Assembly (NCBI GenBank): GCA_965206655.1 | Contig: CBDBKC010000033.1 | Coordinates: 186,001-250,000, forward strand | Length of the DNA stretch: 64,000 nucleotides | DNA from: JAPPLB01 sp965206655 | Lineage (GTDB): Bacteria > Acidobacteriota > Terriglobia > Bryobacterales > UBA6623 | Direction: 5' to 3' | In this document: positions 1 through 7,306 of the stretch, piece by piece | How the letters are laid out: each line of letters opens with the position of its first letter | Position numbering within the stretch: position 1 is the first letter of the stretch | Notes under the pieces: model-generated | What the model was told of the DNA's origin: nothing | Databases searched by the model: none | Seen by the model: only the letters and a program-made list of their open reading frames with translations | Position numbers and translations under genes: made by a program

Positions 1-229
1 CGTCCGCCAATGCCCCATTGAGCAACTTTCCAGCAAGGGCGCCCGCAGCTCCCCAGCCCAGCAGGGTGCCAAATCCGCTCTCATCCAAACCGAGAGCAGC
101 GTCGTTGATCATCTCCGGAGATGCGATCGAAACCGTGGTTCGGCAGAGGACCAGTCCCGCGTAGCCCCCGTACATGCATGCGACGGTAGTCAGCTCCCAA
201 CGCAGTCGATCCGGGGCAAGGTCAGCCAT
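1..229 (-). CDS. MFS transporter, N-terminal part (runs off left edge)
   Basis: Open reading frame of 76 codons starting at an ATG at 229 and still open at base 1, so only the N-terminus is present. The translation has two hydrophobic stretches: residues about 15-30, and about 52-75 ending GKLLNGALAD, which resembles the start of the loop 2-3 motif (G-x-x-x-D) of the major facilitator superfamily. The residues between, with a charged R-T/S-x-P region after the first helix, recall the organophosphate/sugar-phosphate antiporter branch (UhpC/GlpT-like). The substrate cannot be judged. It may be host DNA left of the integrated element or part of its cargo. Confidence 0.6.
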   Translation of the reverse strand, partial: MADLAPDRLRWELTTVACMYGGYAGLVLCRTTVSIASPEMINDAALGLDESGFGTLLGWGAAGALAGKLLNGALAD

Positions 230-511
230 GCGACCTGCGACCGTAGCTCGCCGATGCTCGCCGTGATTCCGAGCGTCTTGTCATTCCGTACTACTTATCA
301 CAGACGAGGGCGGGCGGAAGAATGGGCGATTGGACGAAGTAGGGGTCTGTTGTAGGAGCCGCCCCGCCTCGGACACAAGTCGTTGGGGGTGCCCGCCAGC
401 GCCTCGCGTAGGCTCGCAGCTCGGATACAGTGGATACTAAAACACACGAAACAATTAAGTGTAGTGGAGACTGTCCCCCTCGCGCCGCCGAAATCTGGTT
501 TTGACGAATGA
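230..511. other. Non-coding stretch
   Basis: No convincing coding sequence. The short open frames on the minus strand here are rich in Arg/Ser/Cys and look random. It separates the divergent MFS gene from the WD40 remnant. Confidence 0.4.
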
Positions 512-523
512 ACCCCATGCAAA

Positions 524-784
524 GTGGGGCGCTGCGAACAGCATGACGAAGGCAGCACGTCGATAGCTGCATCGGTATCGACTGGAACGAGTTTTTCGCT
601 CGGCCCAGTCACGCGCTTGTTCGACCATCCGAGCTTCTCGAAGGGGCCAGCGGAACCACATTATGACGTTGACGAAGACGGCCAGGCTTTCATCTTGCCT
701 CAGAGAGTAGGAGCAACAAGCAATCCTATCATCCACATCGTTCAAAACTGGTACGAAGAGTTCCGCGACCGCGAGCAGGACTAA
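524..784 (+). pseudogene. C-terminal remnant of a PD40/WD40 beta-propeller protein
   Basis: An 86-residue open frame whose second half matches the usual end of acidobacterial PD40/TolB-like propeller proteins, often serine/threonine kinases. The FDHPSF and YDVDEDGQAFIL segments correspond to the blade motif Y-D-V-x-x-D-G-x-x-F, and the closing NWYEEFRDRE to the final N-W-x-x-E-L. The frame opens only at 512 after a stop, and the propeller and kinase domains that should precede it are absent, so it appears to be a 5'-truncated fragment. A GTG at 524 gives the listed start, but real translation is doubtful. The break may mark a recombination border near the left side of the mobile element. Confidence 0.55.
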
Positions 785-928
785 GTGCCTCAAACAGAAT
801 GAGTTAATGTCTGTTCGGCGAATAGGTGTCGCGATATCGCGTTCGCATGAGGATATGTCCGTCGTAGGCCCATCTGGCCCTCTCAGACGAGGGGCAAACT
901 CCGTGGAAGGTCCATTGTTGTTGAGTCT

Positions 929-1351
929 TCAGTACTGGACGCCGGCGCAACTAGATGCCTCGTCAGGGTTGTTGATTAGCTGCATGTTTGGGCTGTCAAT
1001 CGGGCCATTGTGGTTCAGCCCCAACGCCGCCCACGACTTGAAAAAGTCCTTGCGGAGCCGTGCCGCGTGCGGAATCAGCGGGTTGATGTGAAGGGCCCCG
1101 CTTCGTTTGGTCGTACTGACCAAGTCCGCCGTGATCAGCTCGCTGTGAATCCGGGATAACTCGTCACGGGCCTCTAGGGCGACGACTAGGGCAAACCGCT
1201 TTTCAGGAGAACGGATTCGCTCGGGGACCACCGAGCGCCACACTGCCTTGCTGACATCACTCAAGTGCGTCGGTACGCCCCAGTCGCCAATCTCAATGTC
1301 CTGTCTAAGCTTCCGTAGGTGCTCGCGGTGCTGCTTAGGTCCGAGGATCAT
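929..1351 (-). CDS. P27-like phage terminase small subunit
   Basis: A 140-residue protein resembling the P27/Terminase_4 small terminase subunits, which recognise phage DNA and present it to the large subunit for packaging. Family-like features are the N-terminal 'P-x-H-L-S-D-x-x-K-A-V-W-R-S-V-V-P' segment (residues about 27-43), the helical central part with 'A-L-x-A-R-D-E-L', and the 'H-x-N-P-L-I' followed by 'F-x-x-x-W-x-x-L-G-L' near residue 90-112, where family members read 'H-P-x-x-x-x-L-R...LGL-x-P-x-x-R'. No large terminase, portal or capsid gene is visible nearby. The identification rests on pattern only. Confidence 0.55.
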   Translation of the reverse strand: MILGPKQHREHLRKLRQDIEIGDWGVPTHLSDVSKAVWRSVVPERIRSPEKRFALVVALEARDELSRIHSELITADLVSTTKRSGALHINPLIPHAARLRKDFFKSWAALGLNHNGPIDSPNMQLINNPDEASSCAGVQY

Positions 1352-1789
1352 GGGCTTCCGGTCCGGTGCAACTTTTCGTTTTTTTCAACTGAGATTCGTC
1401 CAGAACGGGGCGAATGCGCGTTTGGCTAGCCGTCGGTTTCCGGCGGGGCAGCGCCAGAGATTCGACCTGCCCTCCCCCCTCAGGGCCCTGCCCGCCCCGT
1501 CTCCGGCTCCTAGACGCTCTGCCCCTGGCATTGGGAGGTGTGCGCCTGCTCTGTGAGCAGTTTCCTTGTAACCGACTCAGGGCATTGGGCTTCATGCTGC
1601 CACAGCTTATCGGTTTTGCACATGCAAAGAATCTCCTGGAGCGGTTTCATCGGTTTCGACCCTGTAGAGATTGACCCCGCCCTCCCCGTACCGCGTCCGA
1701 CTCATCACGTCATAGCACTTCCGCATGCGCGAGGCTGCCAAGTGACCCACTGTCCTGTCTCGTCCCATGTGCCACCGAGCCGCTACGGG
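1352..1789. other. 438-bp gap with at most one tiny ORF
   Basis: No gene of normal size is supported here. The overlapping frames on both strands are Pro/Arg/Ser rich and look like by-products of GC-rich sequence. The only candidate is a 53-codon minus-strand frame at 1607-1768, listed separately. Confidence 0.4.
1607..1768 (-). CDS. Possible 53-residue phage-type small protein
   Basis: A minus-strand frame from ATG at 1768 to TAA at 1607, starting 21 bp after the stop of the 339-residue gene upstream on the same strand. The peptide begins MGRDRTVGHLAASRMRKCYD and ends in a polar segment. Its composition is less Arg/Pro-biased than the other frames here and its position suits a small downstream gene of the same operon. 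I do not recognise it, there is no strong ribosome binding site, and it may be spurious. Confidence 0.22.
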   Translation of the reverse strand: MGRDRTVGHLAASRMRKCYDVMSRTRYGEGGVNLYRVETDETAPGDSLHVQNR

Positions 1790-2809
1790 CTATAGGCCCG
1801 GCTGAAGCAGCCGCTGCCGAGCTTTCGTCACATCACGGCCGAAGTTCGTTACGGTCCTATACTGCCACTTCGGATAACGCTTGTTCCATTGCTTCATCGC
1901 ATGAGCAAGCGTCTCGCCCTTCTTACGCTCAGCGCCGAACTGCGCTAGCACAAGGTGCTTCTCGCTCAGTTCACGGTGCCTGGGTCCAACCAGGTTGCGG
2001 CGTACTTTCTGATACGCGTCGGCGACTTGTCTCGGTGAGCAACCCGGATCGACAGTCAAGATCACACGTGAAGCCGCGCTGATTGGCAGCCGCCTGCGTA
2101 CGGAGGCGTCCAACTGGACCAGCAAAGGAATCCGATCCGTGAGGATGAACACCGTGGCTAACCCCCCTTGCCAGCCAAACTTGCTTGCGAGGTATTCACT
2201 AACACTCCTCAACTCGTCCAGCACACCTCCGTGAGCAACCGCGACGTGTAGTTCGGTATCACAGTCGGGCTCGGCGTATTTCAGCGTACGTAGCCGCAGT
2301 CCGCTCTCTAACTTGTAGTCGCGGCCAATGCGGACTGGTGGAGTAATGCTGACACGACCAGCCTCAAATCGCGGTGGATGTGGCAGAGGGACCTCAAGCC
2401 AGACCGTGGCTGGACCATCCTTCCTGGCTTGGTGCTTGATCCATTTCCTGATGTGCTCGAACTCCACCAGGCGCCCCCGTAGAACTTTGCGTCGAAACAA
2501 AGTAAGCGCCTCCTCTTGCTCGGCCTCCTTGGCCAACAGGACGGCCACGGCTTCCGTTCTGGCACGTAGATGGCGAGGATGCCGGTCTCTCTTTTCCCGC
2601 GGGGCCAGGGTCTGTAACCGTCTAGTCTGATTCGGAGCGAGGCCTCCGAATGTCTCCAAGCCCTCCCGGACCTTCGCAGCGACCTGAGAAAGGGTCGCTT
2701 TTCCGGCCTCGATCTCGTTTGGCCAGTCCTTTCCGACAACCCACTCCCACGTTGTGTCGGGTATCGGCGTCCCGAGTTCATCTTCAAGCTGCTGTCGCTT
2801 GGTTATCAT
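1790..2809 (-). CDS. Hypothetical protein of the mobile element
   Basis: A 339-residue basic, mostly helical protein with no signal peptide or membrane segment. The first 110 residues are charged helices ('PREKRDRHPRHLRARTEA'). The middle contains beta-rich stretches, and 'V-I-L-T-V-D-P-G-C-S-P' near residue 255 is followed by an Arg/Lys-rich end with 'W-N-K-R-Y-P-K-W-x-Y-R-T-V-T-N-F-x-R-D', a pattern often seen at the C-terminus of phage-island proteins as a small DNA-binding-like helix. It starts at ATG 2809, divergent from the HTH gene at 2871, so the 61-bp spacer probably holds both promoters. I do not recognise the family. Confidence 0.6.
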   Translation of the reverse strand: MITKRQQLEDELGTPIPDTTWEWVVGKDWPNEIEAGKATLSQVAAKVREGLETFGGLAPNQTRRLQTLAPREKRDRHPRHLRARTEAVAVLLAKEAEQEEALTLFRRKVLRGRLVEFEHIRKWIKHQARKDGPATVWLEVPLPHPPRFEAGRVSITPPVRIGRDYKLESGLRLRTLKYAEPDCDTELHVAVAHGGVLDELRSVSEYLASKFGWQGGLATVFILTDRIPLLVQLDASVRRRLPISAASRVILTVDPGCSPRQVADAYQKVRRNLVGPRHRELSEKHLVLAQFGAERKKGETLAHAMKQWNKRYPKWQYRTVTNFGRDVTKARQRLLQPGL

Positions 2810-2870
2810 CGAATCATTAGTTTATCACGATAATAGGATCTAGACTAGACTGCTGTTCAGGAGGTTTCCA

Positions 2871-3089
2871 GTGCGATACCACGATGACGAGAAGGGCACG
2901 GCACAATATACCGCGCTCTCAGTTGCGACGTTGCGAAAGCGGCGGAGGCTGGGCCTACCACCGGCGTTCATCCGGATCGGGCGACGGGTAATATATTCGC
3001 GCGCTGATGTTGACGAGTTCCTTGCGGGACAGCGCGTGGTGCCGACCAGCGCAAAGCCGAGAGGAGATCACGGGGATTCAGTGAGATGA
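2871..3089 (+). CDS. AlpA/excisionase-like helix-turn-helix protein
   Basis: A 72-residue protein of the MerR-like HTH_17/AlpA type. 'Y-T-A-L-S-V-A-T-L-R-K-R-R-R-L-G-L-P-P' supplies the winged-HTH helices and 'F-I-R-I-G-R-R-V-I-Y-S-R-A-D-V-D-E-F-L' is the conserved wing and final helix. Such proteins act as excisionases or activators of integrase genes in prophages and satellites. The start is GTG 2871, set by a strong Shine-Dalgarno (AGGAGG, 6 nt before it). Its stop overlaps the next start in an ATGA, so it heads a translationally coupled operon with the primase-like and DUF3987 genes. Confidence 0.75.
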   Translation: MRYHDDEKGTAQYTALSVATLRKRRRLGLPPAFIRIGRRVIYSRADVDEFLAGQRVVPTSAKPRGDHGDSVR

Positions 3090-3691
3090 CCCCTCGGGAA
3101 CTGCTCGATTCGGCGTCCATCACAGAGGTCTGGGCCGCCCTTGGGGGCCCACGACTTCGGCGCGGGCGCGGTCAGGCATGGTGGCGTAGTGGCGACGGAT
3201 ACAACATTGCTCTCGATGAATCCAAAGGTGCCTGGTTCGACCATGCGCGAGGCAAGGGCGGGGGAATCCTCGCCTTGATTGAAACCACACTTGCCTGTGA
3301 TAGGAGATGTGCTCTGTCATGGCTGGCGGACCATCTTGGTGCGTTACTCGACGACAATCCATTATCCGAGACGGAACGACGAGCTTACGCTGAGCGGCGC
3401 AGGAAGGCCAAAGCCAGAGCCCGCGAGTTAACCGAGTGGCGGGAAGGCTCCCTATTCGACCTTCGCGCGGAACGCAACCAGCTATGGCGCAGCGAGCGCG
3501 AGGCGTCTCGGCTTGCGTTGCAGCTGCTCCGCGACGGCAAGAACGAAGACCCACGTTGGGACGCCATTTGGAAACACGCCCTCGACGACCAGCGCGGCGA
3601 TGACGTTGATCGCGCTGTGTTTCGAGTCGAAGCACTCTCGCCCGCTGAACTAATCGCGACGCGGCGACGTTTGGAGACGGAGGCGGCATGA
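3086..3691 (+). CDS. Primase-like replication protein
   Basis: A 201-residue protein whose first 90 residues look like the zinc-binding-domain fold of CHC2-type primases without the cysteines: 'S-I-T-E-V-W-A-A-L-G-G', a 'G-x-G-x-A-W-W-R-S-G-D-G-Y' strand, then 'W-F-D-H-A-R-G-K-G-G-G-I-L-A-L-I' and a helix 'A-L-S-W-L-A-D-H-L-G'. In phages and satellites this 'W-x-D...G-x-G-G-D/G' module precedes a DUF3987 or primase-helicase gene, exactly as here. The C-terminal half is a long charged helix (about 95-165). It overlaps both neighbours by 4 bp (ATGA), indicating coupling. A role in element replication is inferred. Confidence 0.6.
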   Translation: MTPRELLDSASITEVWAALGGPRLRRGRGQAWWRSGDGYNIALDESKGAWFDHARGKGGGILALIETTLACDRRCALSWLADHLGALLDDNPLSETERRAYAERRRKAKARARELTEWREGSLFDLRAERNQLWRSEREASRLALQLLRDGKNEDPRWDAIWKHALDDQRGDDVDRAVFRVEALSPAELIATRRRLETEAA

Positions 3692-5073
3692 CGCCATCAC
3701 AGCAGCAGGTTCAGTTTGAACGCGCGGCAACCTATGAGTTCTTGGAGACCAGAAAGGAGGATGGCGATCTCTTCCCCGATAACCCGCTGAGCGTCCGAGA
3801 CTGGCCCCAACCGCTGGCTCCGGAGGGGCTCCATGGTCTAGCTGGCGATTTCGTCCGGGTGATCGAGCCACACACTGAGGCAGACCCTGCGGCGCTCCTC
3901 GTTCAATTCCTCGCGGCGTTTGGGAGCGTCATCGGACGGCGGGCGTACTTTCAGGTCGAGGCTGATCGGCACTATGGCAATCTTGCGGTGACGGTTGTCG
4001 GTTCGTCCTCAAAGGCACGCAAAGGTACCTCGCAGAGCCATATCGAACGCATCCTTAGCTGTGTCGATGAAGACTGGTCGCGGGATCGGAAACTCAGTGG
4101 TCTGGCGAGCGGCGAGGGCCTCATCTGGGCCGTGCGTGATCCTATCGAACAACAGGAGGCCATTCGCGAACAGAAACGAGTGACCGGATACCAGACTGTG
4201 CAAGTCGATCCTGGTGTAGATCATAAGCGCCTTCTTGTAGTAGAGCCTGAGTTCGCTCGTGTATTGCAAGTCTGTGAACGACCGACGAATACATTATCGG
4301 CGACCATCCGGCAGGCATGGGATACAGGGAATCTTCGGACCCTTACGAAGACTAGTCCCGCGAAAGCGACGGGAGCACACATCTCTATTGTTGGGCACAT
4401 CACAACCACCGAACTGCAACGCCTACTCACCGCAACACAGTCGGCCAACGGTTTCGCGAACCGGTTTCTCTGGGTTTGTGCGCGGCGCTCGAAGCTCTTG
4501 CCCGAAGGAGGTCGGATCGGTGACGTAGACTTCGCACCGCTGATCTATCGCCTGTGTGAAGCCGTGAGTTTCGCCAGGGATACCGAAGAAGTTAAGCGAG
4601 ACGACGCAGCGCGGGCGATCTGGATCGACACCTACGCGTTACTCAGTCGAGAGCGGCTGGGCTTGCTCGGTGCGGTCACCAGCCGCGCCGAAGCACAAGC
4701 AGTTCGTCTGTCACTGCTCTACGCACTACTGGATTGCTCCGACACCATTCGGGCCGAACATGTCAACGCCGCCTTGGCGGTATGGTCGTACTGCGAAGCG
4801 TCGGCACGGTTTGTGTTCGGCGACACGCTAGGCGATGCGGCGGCGGATGCGATAGTCGAGGCACTCCACCAGATGCCGACTGGCTTGACACGTACGGATA
4901 TCAGTCGCACGGTATTCCAGCGGCACAAGTCCACGGGCGAGATCAATCGGGCTCTCCGAGTACTGATCGAGGGGGGCCTTGTTCACAGCGAGAAGGAGGA
5001 AACCGGCGGCCGACCGTCCGAGCGGTTTCTTCTCAGTACGCCAACTGCGAATAAAGCGAAAGAAGCGAATTAA
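3688..5073 (+). CDS. DUF3987 family replicative primase/helicase-like protein
   Basis: A 461-residue DUF3987-type protein, a family common in prophages and mobile elements next to primase-like genes and thought to be an ATPase for replication. A short N-terminal helix region leads to 'L-V-Q-F-L-A-A-F-G-S-V-I-G' (about 70-83). The P-loop-like 'V-G-S-S-S-K-A-R-K-G-T-S' lies at about 104-115, 'L-L-V-V-E-P-E-F-A-R-V-L' (Walker B-like, about 180) follows, and 'A-N-G-F-A-N-R-F-L-W-V' (about 252) is a typical family motif. The last 80 residues resemble a winged helix ('G-L-T-R-T-D-I-S-R-T-V-F'). The gene overlaps its upstream neighbour (ATGA). Its last codons form one arm of a perfect 17-bp hairpin. 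Confidence 0.75.
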   Translation: MTPSQQQVQFERAATYEFLETRKEDGDLFPDNPLSVRDWPQPLAPEGLHGLAGDFVRVIEPHTEADPAALLVQFLAAFGSVIGRRAYFQVEADRHYGNLAVTVVGSSSKARKGTSQSHIERILSCVDEDWSRDRKLSGLASGEGLIWAVRDPIEQQEAIREQKRVTGYQTVQVDPGVDHKRLLVVEPEFARVLQVCERPTNTLSATIRQAWDTGNLRTLTKTSPAKATGAHISIVGHITTTELQRLLTATQSANGFANRFLWVCARRSKLLPEGGRIGDVDFAPLIYRLCEAVSFARDTEEVKRDDAARAIWIDTYALLSRERLGLLGAVTSRAEAQAVRLSLLYALLDCSDTIRAEHVNAALAVWSYCEASARFVFGDTLGDAAADAIVEALHQMPTGLTRTDISRTVFQRHKSTGEINRALRVLIEGGLVHSEKEETGGRPSERFLLSTPTANKAKEAN

Positions 5074-5100
5074 CTCCTCTTTGTTCGCTTCTTTCGCTTT
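5053..5100. repeat. Perfect 17-bp inverted repeat over a stop codon
   Basis: AAAGCGAAAGAAGCGAA (5053-5069) is perfectly complementary to TTCGCTTCTTTCGCTTT (5084-5100), with a 14-nt loop containing the TAA stop (5071-5073) of the DUF3987 gene. No T-run follows, so it is not a classical intrinsic terminator. Both arms are built of repeated GCGAA units. It could act as an RNA hairpin protecting or regulating the operon transcript, or be a DNA-binding site. Confidence 0.75.
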
Positions 5101-5123
5101 CTTCGCAACCTGGGATTCAACGA

Positions 5124-5498
5124 ATGGCCGACTACCTAGACATCGCGAGGCGAACCCTGCGGGATCTGAGAGCGAAGGGTCTTTATCCTCCGCCGAAACC
5201 CGCTTCCACGCCGGAACCCGCGCGCGCGCCGGACACCGAGGCGGCGCTTAGCTTGGTCCGTAGAGGGAAAGCCGTCTGCCTCGCGTCGGATCTCTTGGGG
5301 GAGCGCATCTGGATTGTCGCCGACCAAGAGGACGCAGACGTTCTTCAGAGTCAGGAACCGGTTGCGCCGTGCTACGACTTGGCCGAAGTCGAGATCCTGG
5401 CCGCGCTCCGAGACCCGGAGATTGTGAGGGAAGTCCACCAGTTCAAGCAGGCGTTTCCCGGCAGGTTCAGCCGAAGCGGGGGTCGCGGAGAAACGTAG
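5124..5498 (+). CDS. Hypothetical small protein of the mobile element
   Basis: A 124-residue protein. It begins MADYLDIARRTLRDLRAKG, a short amphipathic helix pattern often found at the start of TubC-like or phage-island proteins. A Pro-rich linker (PPPKPASTPEPARAP) follows, and then a compact alpha/beta part with 'R-I-W-I-V-A-D-Q-E-D-A' and 'Y-D-L-A-E-V-E-I-L'. It lies 50 bp after the DUF3987 stop and 3 bp before the next gene, so it is probably in the same transcript. Function unknown. Confidence 0.55.
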   Translation: MADYLDIARRTLRDLRAKGLYPPPKPASTPEPARAPDTEAALSLVRRGKAVCLASDLLGERIWIVADQEDADVLQSQEPVAPCYDLAEVEILAALRDPEIVREVHQFKQAFPGRFSRSGGRGET

Positions 5499-5501
5499 GA
5501 C

Positions 5502-5795
5502 ATGGCGTTCCAACGAAACGGCTACTACTACAGGTCGCGGCGGGAAGCTGGCCGGGTTGTCACCGACTACCTCGGGGCCGGGATGTTTGGCCAACTTGCT
5601 GCCGAGCTTGACGAGGCTGAGCGAGCGGAACGGAGGGAAGAGCGCAGTCGATGCCAGCAACAAGTCGAGTTCGACAGCCGCCAGGACCAGAACGTCTGTG
5701 TTGTGACTGACGCGATCAGGGCACTGACTGACGCAGTTTTGGTTTGCAGCAGTCATCACACCCACCGAGGGCAATGGAGAAAACTCCGTGAGTGA
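5502..5795 (+). CDS. Hypothetical small protein of the mobile element
   Basis: A 97-residue protein whose first half, 'F-Q-R-N-G-Y-Y-Y-R-S-R-R-E-A-G-R-V-V-T-D-Y-L-G-A-G', is like small proteins repeatedly found in acidobacterial and planctomycete integrative elements. The charged helix 'A-E-R-A-E-R-R-E-E-R-S' follows. The end of the frame overlaps the next gene by 8 bp. Its context between the DUF3987 operon and the 179-residue gene suggests one transcript. Function unknown. Confidence 0.5.
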   Translation: MAFQRNGYYYRSRREAGRVVTDYLGAGMFGQLAAELDEAERAERREERSRCQQQVEFDSRQDQNVCVVTDAIRALTDAVLVCSSHHTHRGQWRKLRE

Positions 5796-6327
5796 TACGA
5801 AGCCGGTCGAAATCGTGATCCCGCGGGAATTGACGGAGTTTGGCGAGCTTGTAAAGAAGACGGAGAAGTCGGACCCTAAGCCAGAGGACGTTCAGGCCCT
5901 GCGCAAGTACTTGACCGAGCATCCCGAGGTCTGGCGCGTACTTGGGGACTTGAGCGAGTTCGCATACAGCCGGTTGGTTGATGCCACGGTTGGTGATCAG
6001 GTAGGGCTACGCGAATCGCTGAAAGCGGGAAGACTCGCACTACGTGAAGAACTGGGCTACCAGGAAGCCTCGGCCTTAGAACGTCTTCTGATCGATCAGA
6101 TCGTTCTGTGCTGGCTGCGCTTGAACCACGTGGAGTTTAGTTACACAGCGATGCTACGTCGGGACACTCCGCTTTCAATCGGCGACTACTGGGACAGGAA
6201 GCTGTCCGCCGCGCAGAGACGCTACCTGCGTGCCTGCGAGACGCTGGCACGAGTACGCAAGTTGCGTCTCCCAAGTCTGCAAATCAACGTCGGCGCCAAG
6301 CAGGTCAATGTGGCCGGCGGTCAATAG
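5788..6327 (+). CDS. Hypothetical protein of the mobile element
   Basis: A 179-residue, mostly helical, soluble protein starting at GTG 5788. The middle 'L-R-E-E-L-G-Y-Q-E-A-S-A-L-E-R-L-L-I-D-Q-I-V-L-C-W-L-R' helix and the end 'L-P-S-L-Q-I-N-V-G-A-K-Q-V-N-V-A' are a recognisable signature of a family found in mobile elements of Acidobacteria and Planctomycetes. I know of no assigned function. The gene ends 24 bp before the inferred original stop of hsdR on the other strand, so the two were convergent before the IS21 insertion. Confidence 0.6.
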   Translation: MSDTKPVEIVIPRELTEFGELVKKTEKSDPKPEDVQALRKYLTEHPEVWRVLGDLSEFAYSRLVDATVGDQVGLRESLKAGRLALREELGYQEASALERLLIDQIVLCWLRLNHVEFSYTAMLRRDTPLSIGDYWDRKLSAAQRRYLRACETLARVRKLRLPSLQINVGAKQVNVAGGQ

Positions 6328-6544
6328 ACCCACGACTCCTGGCCGCCGTAGTTATGCTGCCAGCGGCCAATCAGTGTCAAGGGCGGAGAGAAATTAGACC
6401 ACTTCGGCGGAGTAAAACTAGACCAGTTGGGGGAGTGGTAGCGGTTTTCGTGGGACGGCTGGAACGGAGCCTGAGGGCGCCCTTTAGGGCGACCCAGGCG
6501 TAGTGGAAGGCGGCCCACGAAAACCGGCGCGAGCGGCGGGCGGG

Positions 6545-7306
6545 TCAGTCGGAAGAGCGAGACCGTTTCTTTTGACTCTGTTTGAGGCGGAAGCTTTCGC
6601 CGTTCATCTCCAGGATGTGAACGTGGTGGGTGAGGCGATCGAGCAGAGCGCCGGTCATGCGCTCGGACCCGAGCACCTCTGTCCACTCGGTGAACGGCAA
6701 GTTTGAGGTCAGCATCGTGGAGCCTTGTTCATAGCGTTGCGAGAAGATCTCGAACAGCAGCTCAGCGCCGGTCTTCGACAGCGGCACATAGCCCAGTTCA
6801 TCGACGATCAGCAGATCCTGCTTGGCAAGTTGTTTTTGGAAGCGCAGCAGCCGTCGCTCGTCGCGGGCTTCGAGCAGTTCATTGACCAGTGCCGCAGCCG
6901 TGGTGAAGCGTGTTCGATAACCGCTCTGACAAGCGGCCAGGCCTAGCGCCAGGGCGAGATGCGTCTTGCCGGTGCCGGAGTTGCCCAGAGCCAAGACGTT
7001 CTCGCGACGGTCGATGAACTCACAGCGCGCCAGCTCCAGCACGAGCTTCTTGTTTAACGAAGGCAACGCTAGGAAGTCGAATGTGTCGAGACTTTTCGTC
7101 ACGGGAAACTTGGCTGCTTTGATGCGACGTTCAGTCGCCCGCTGATCTCGGTCGAGCAGTTCCAACTCGCAGAGTTGCTTCAGGAAGCTCCTACAGTCCA
7201 AGCCCTCGGCGGCGCATTGCCGCGCCACTTTGTCGTACTCGCGCAGGAAAGTCGGCAGCCGCAACGCTTTCAGATGGGCTTCCAGTAAGAGATTCGACTT
7301 CGCCAT
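6545..7306 (-). CDS. istB: IS21 helper ATPase IstB (copy 1)
   Basis: The 253-residue IstB is an AAA+ protein that assists IstA in target capture. The real start is ATG 7306, overlapping the istA stop (TGATG). Upstream extension of the open frame is only the reverse reading of istA. Walker A 'G-N-S-G-T-G-K-T-H-L' (about 105-114) and Walker B 'L-L-I-V-D-E-L-G-Y-V' (about 165-174) are intact. The C-terminus 'S-Q-K-K-R-S-R-S-S-D' is basic. The protein is identical to that of copy 2. Confidence 0.93.
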   Translation of the reverse strand: MAKSNLLLEAHLKALRLPTFLREYDKVARQCAAEGLDCRSFLKQLCELELLDRDQRATERRIKAAKFPVTKSLDTFDFLALPSLNKKLVLELARCEFIDRRENVLALGNSGTGKTHLALALGLAACQSGYRTRFTTAAALVNELLEARDERRLLRFQKQLAKQDLLIVDELGYVPLSKTGAELLFEIFSQRYEQGSTMLTSNLPFTEWTEVLGSERMTGALLDRLTHHVHILEMNGESFRLKQSQKKRSRSSD

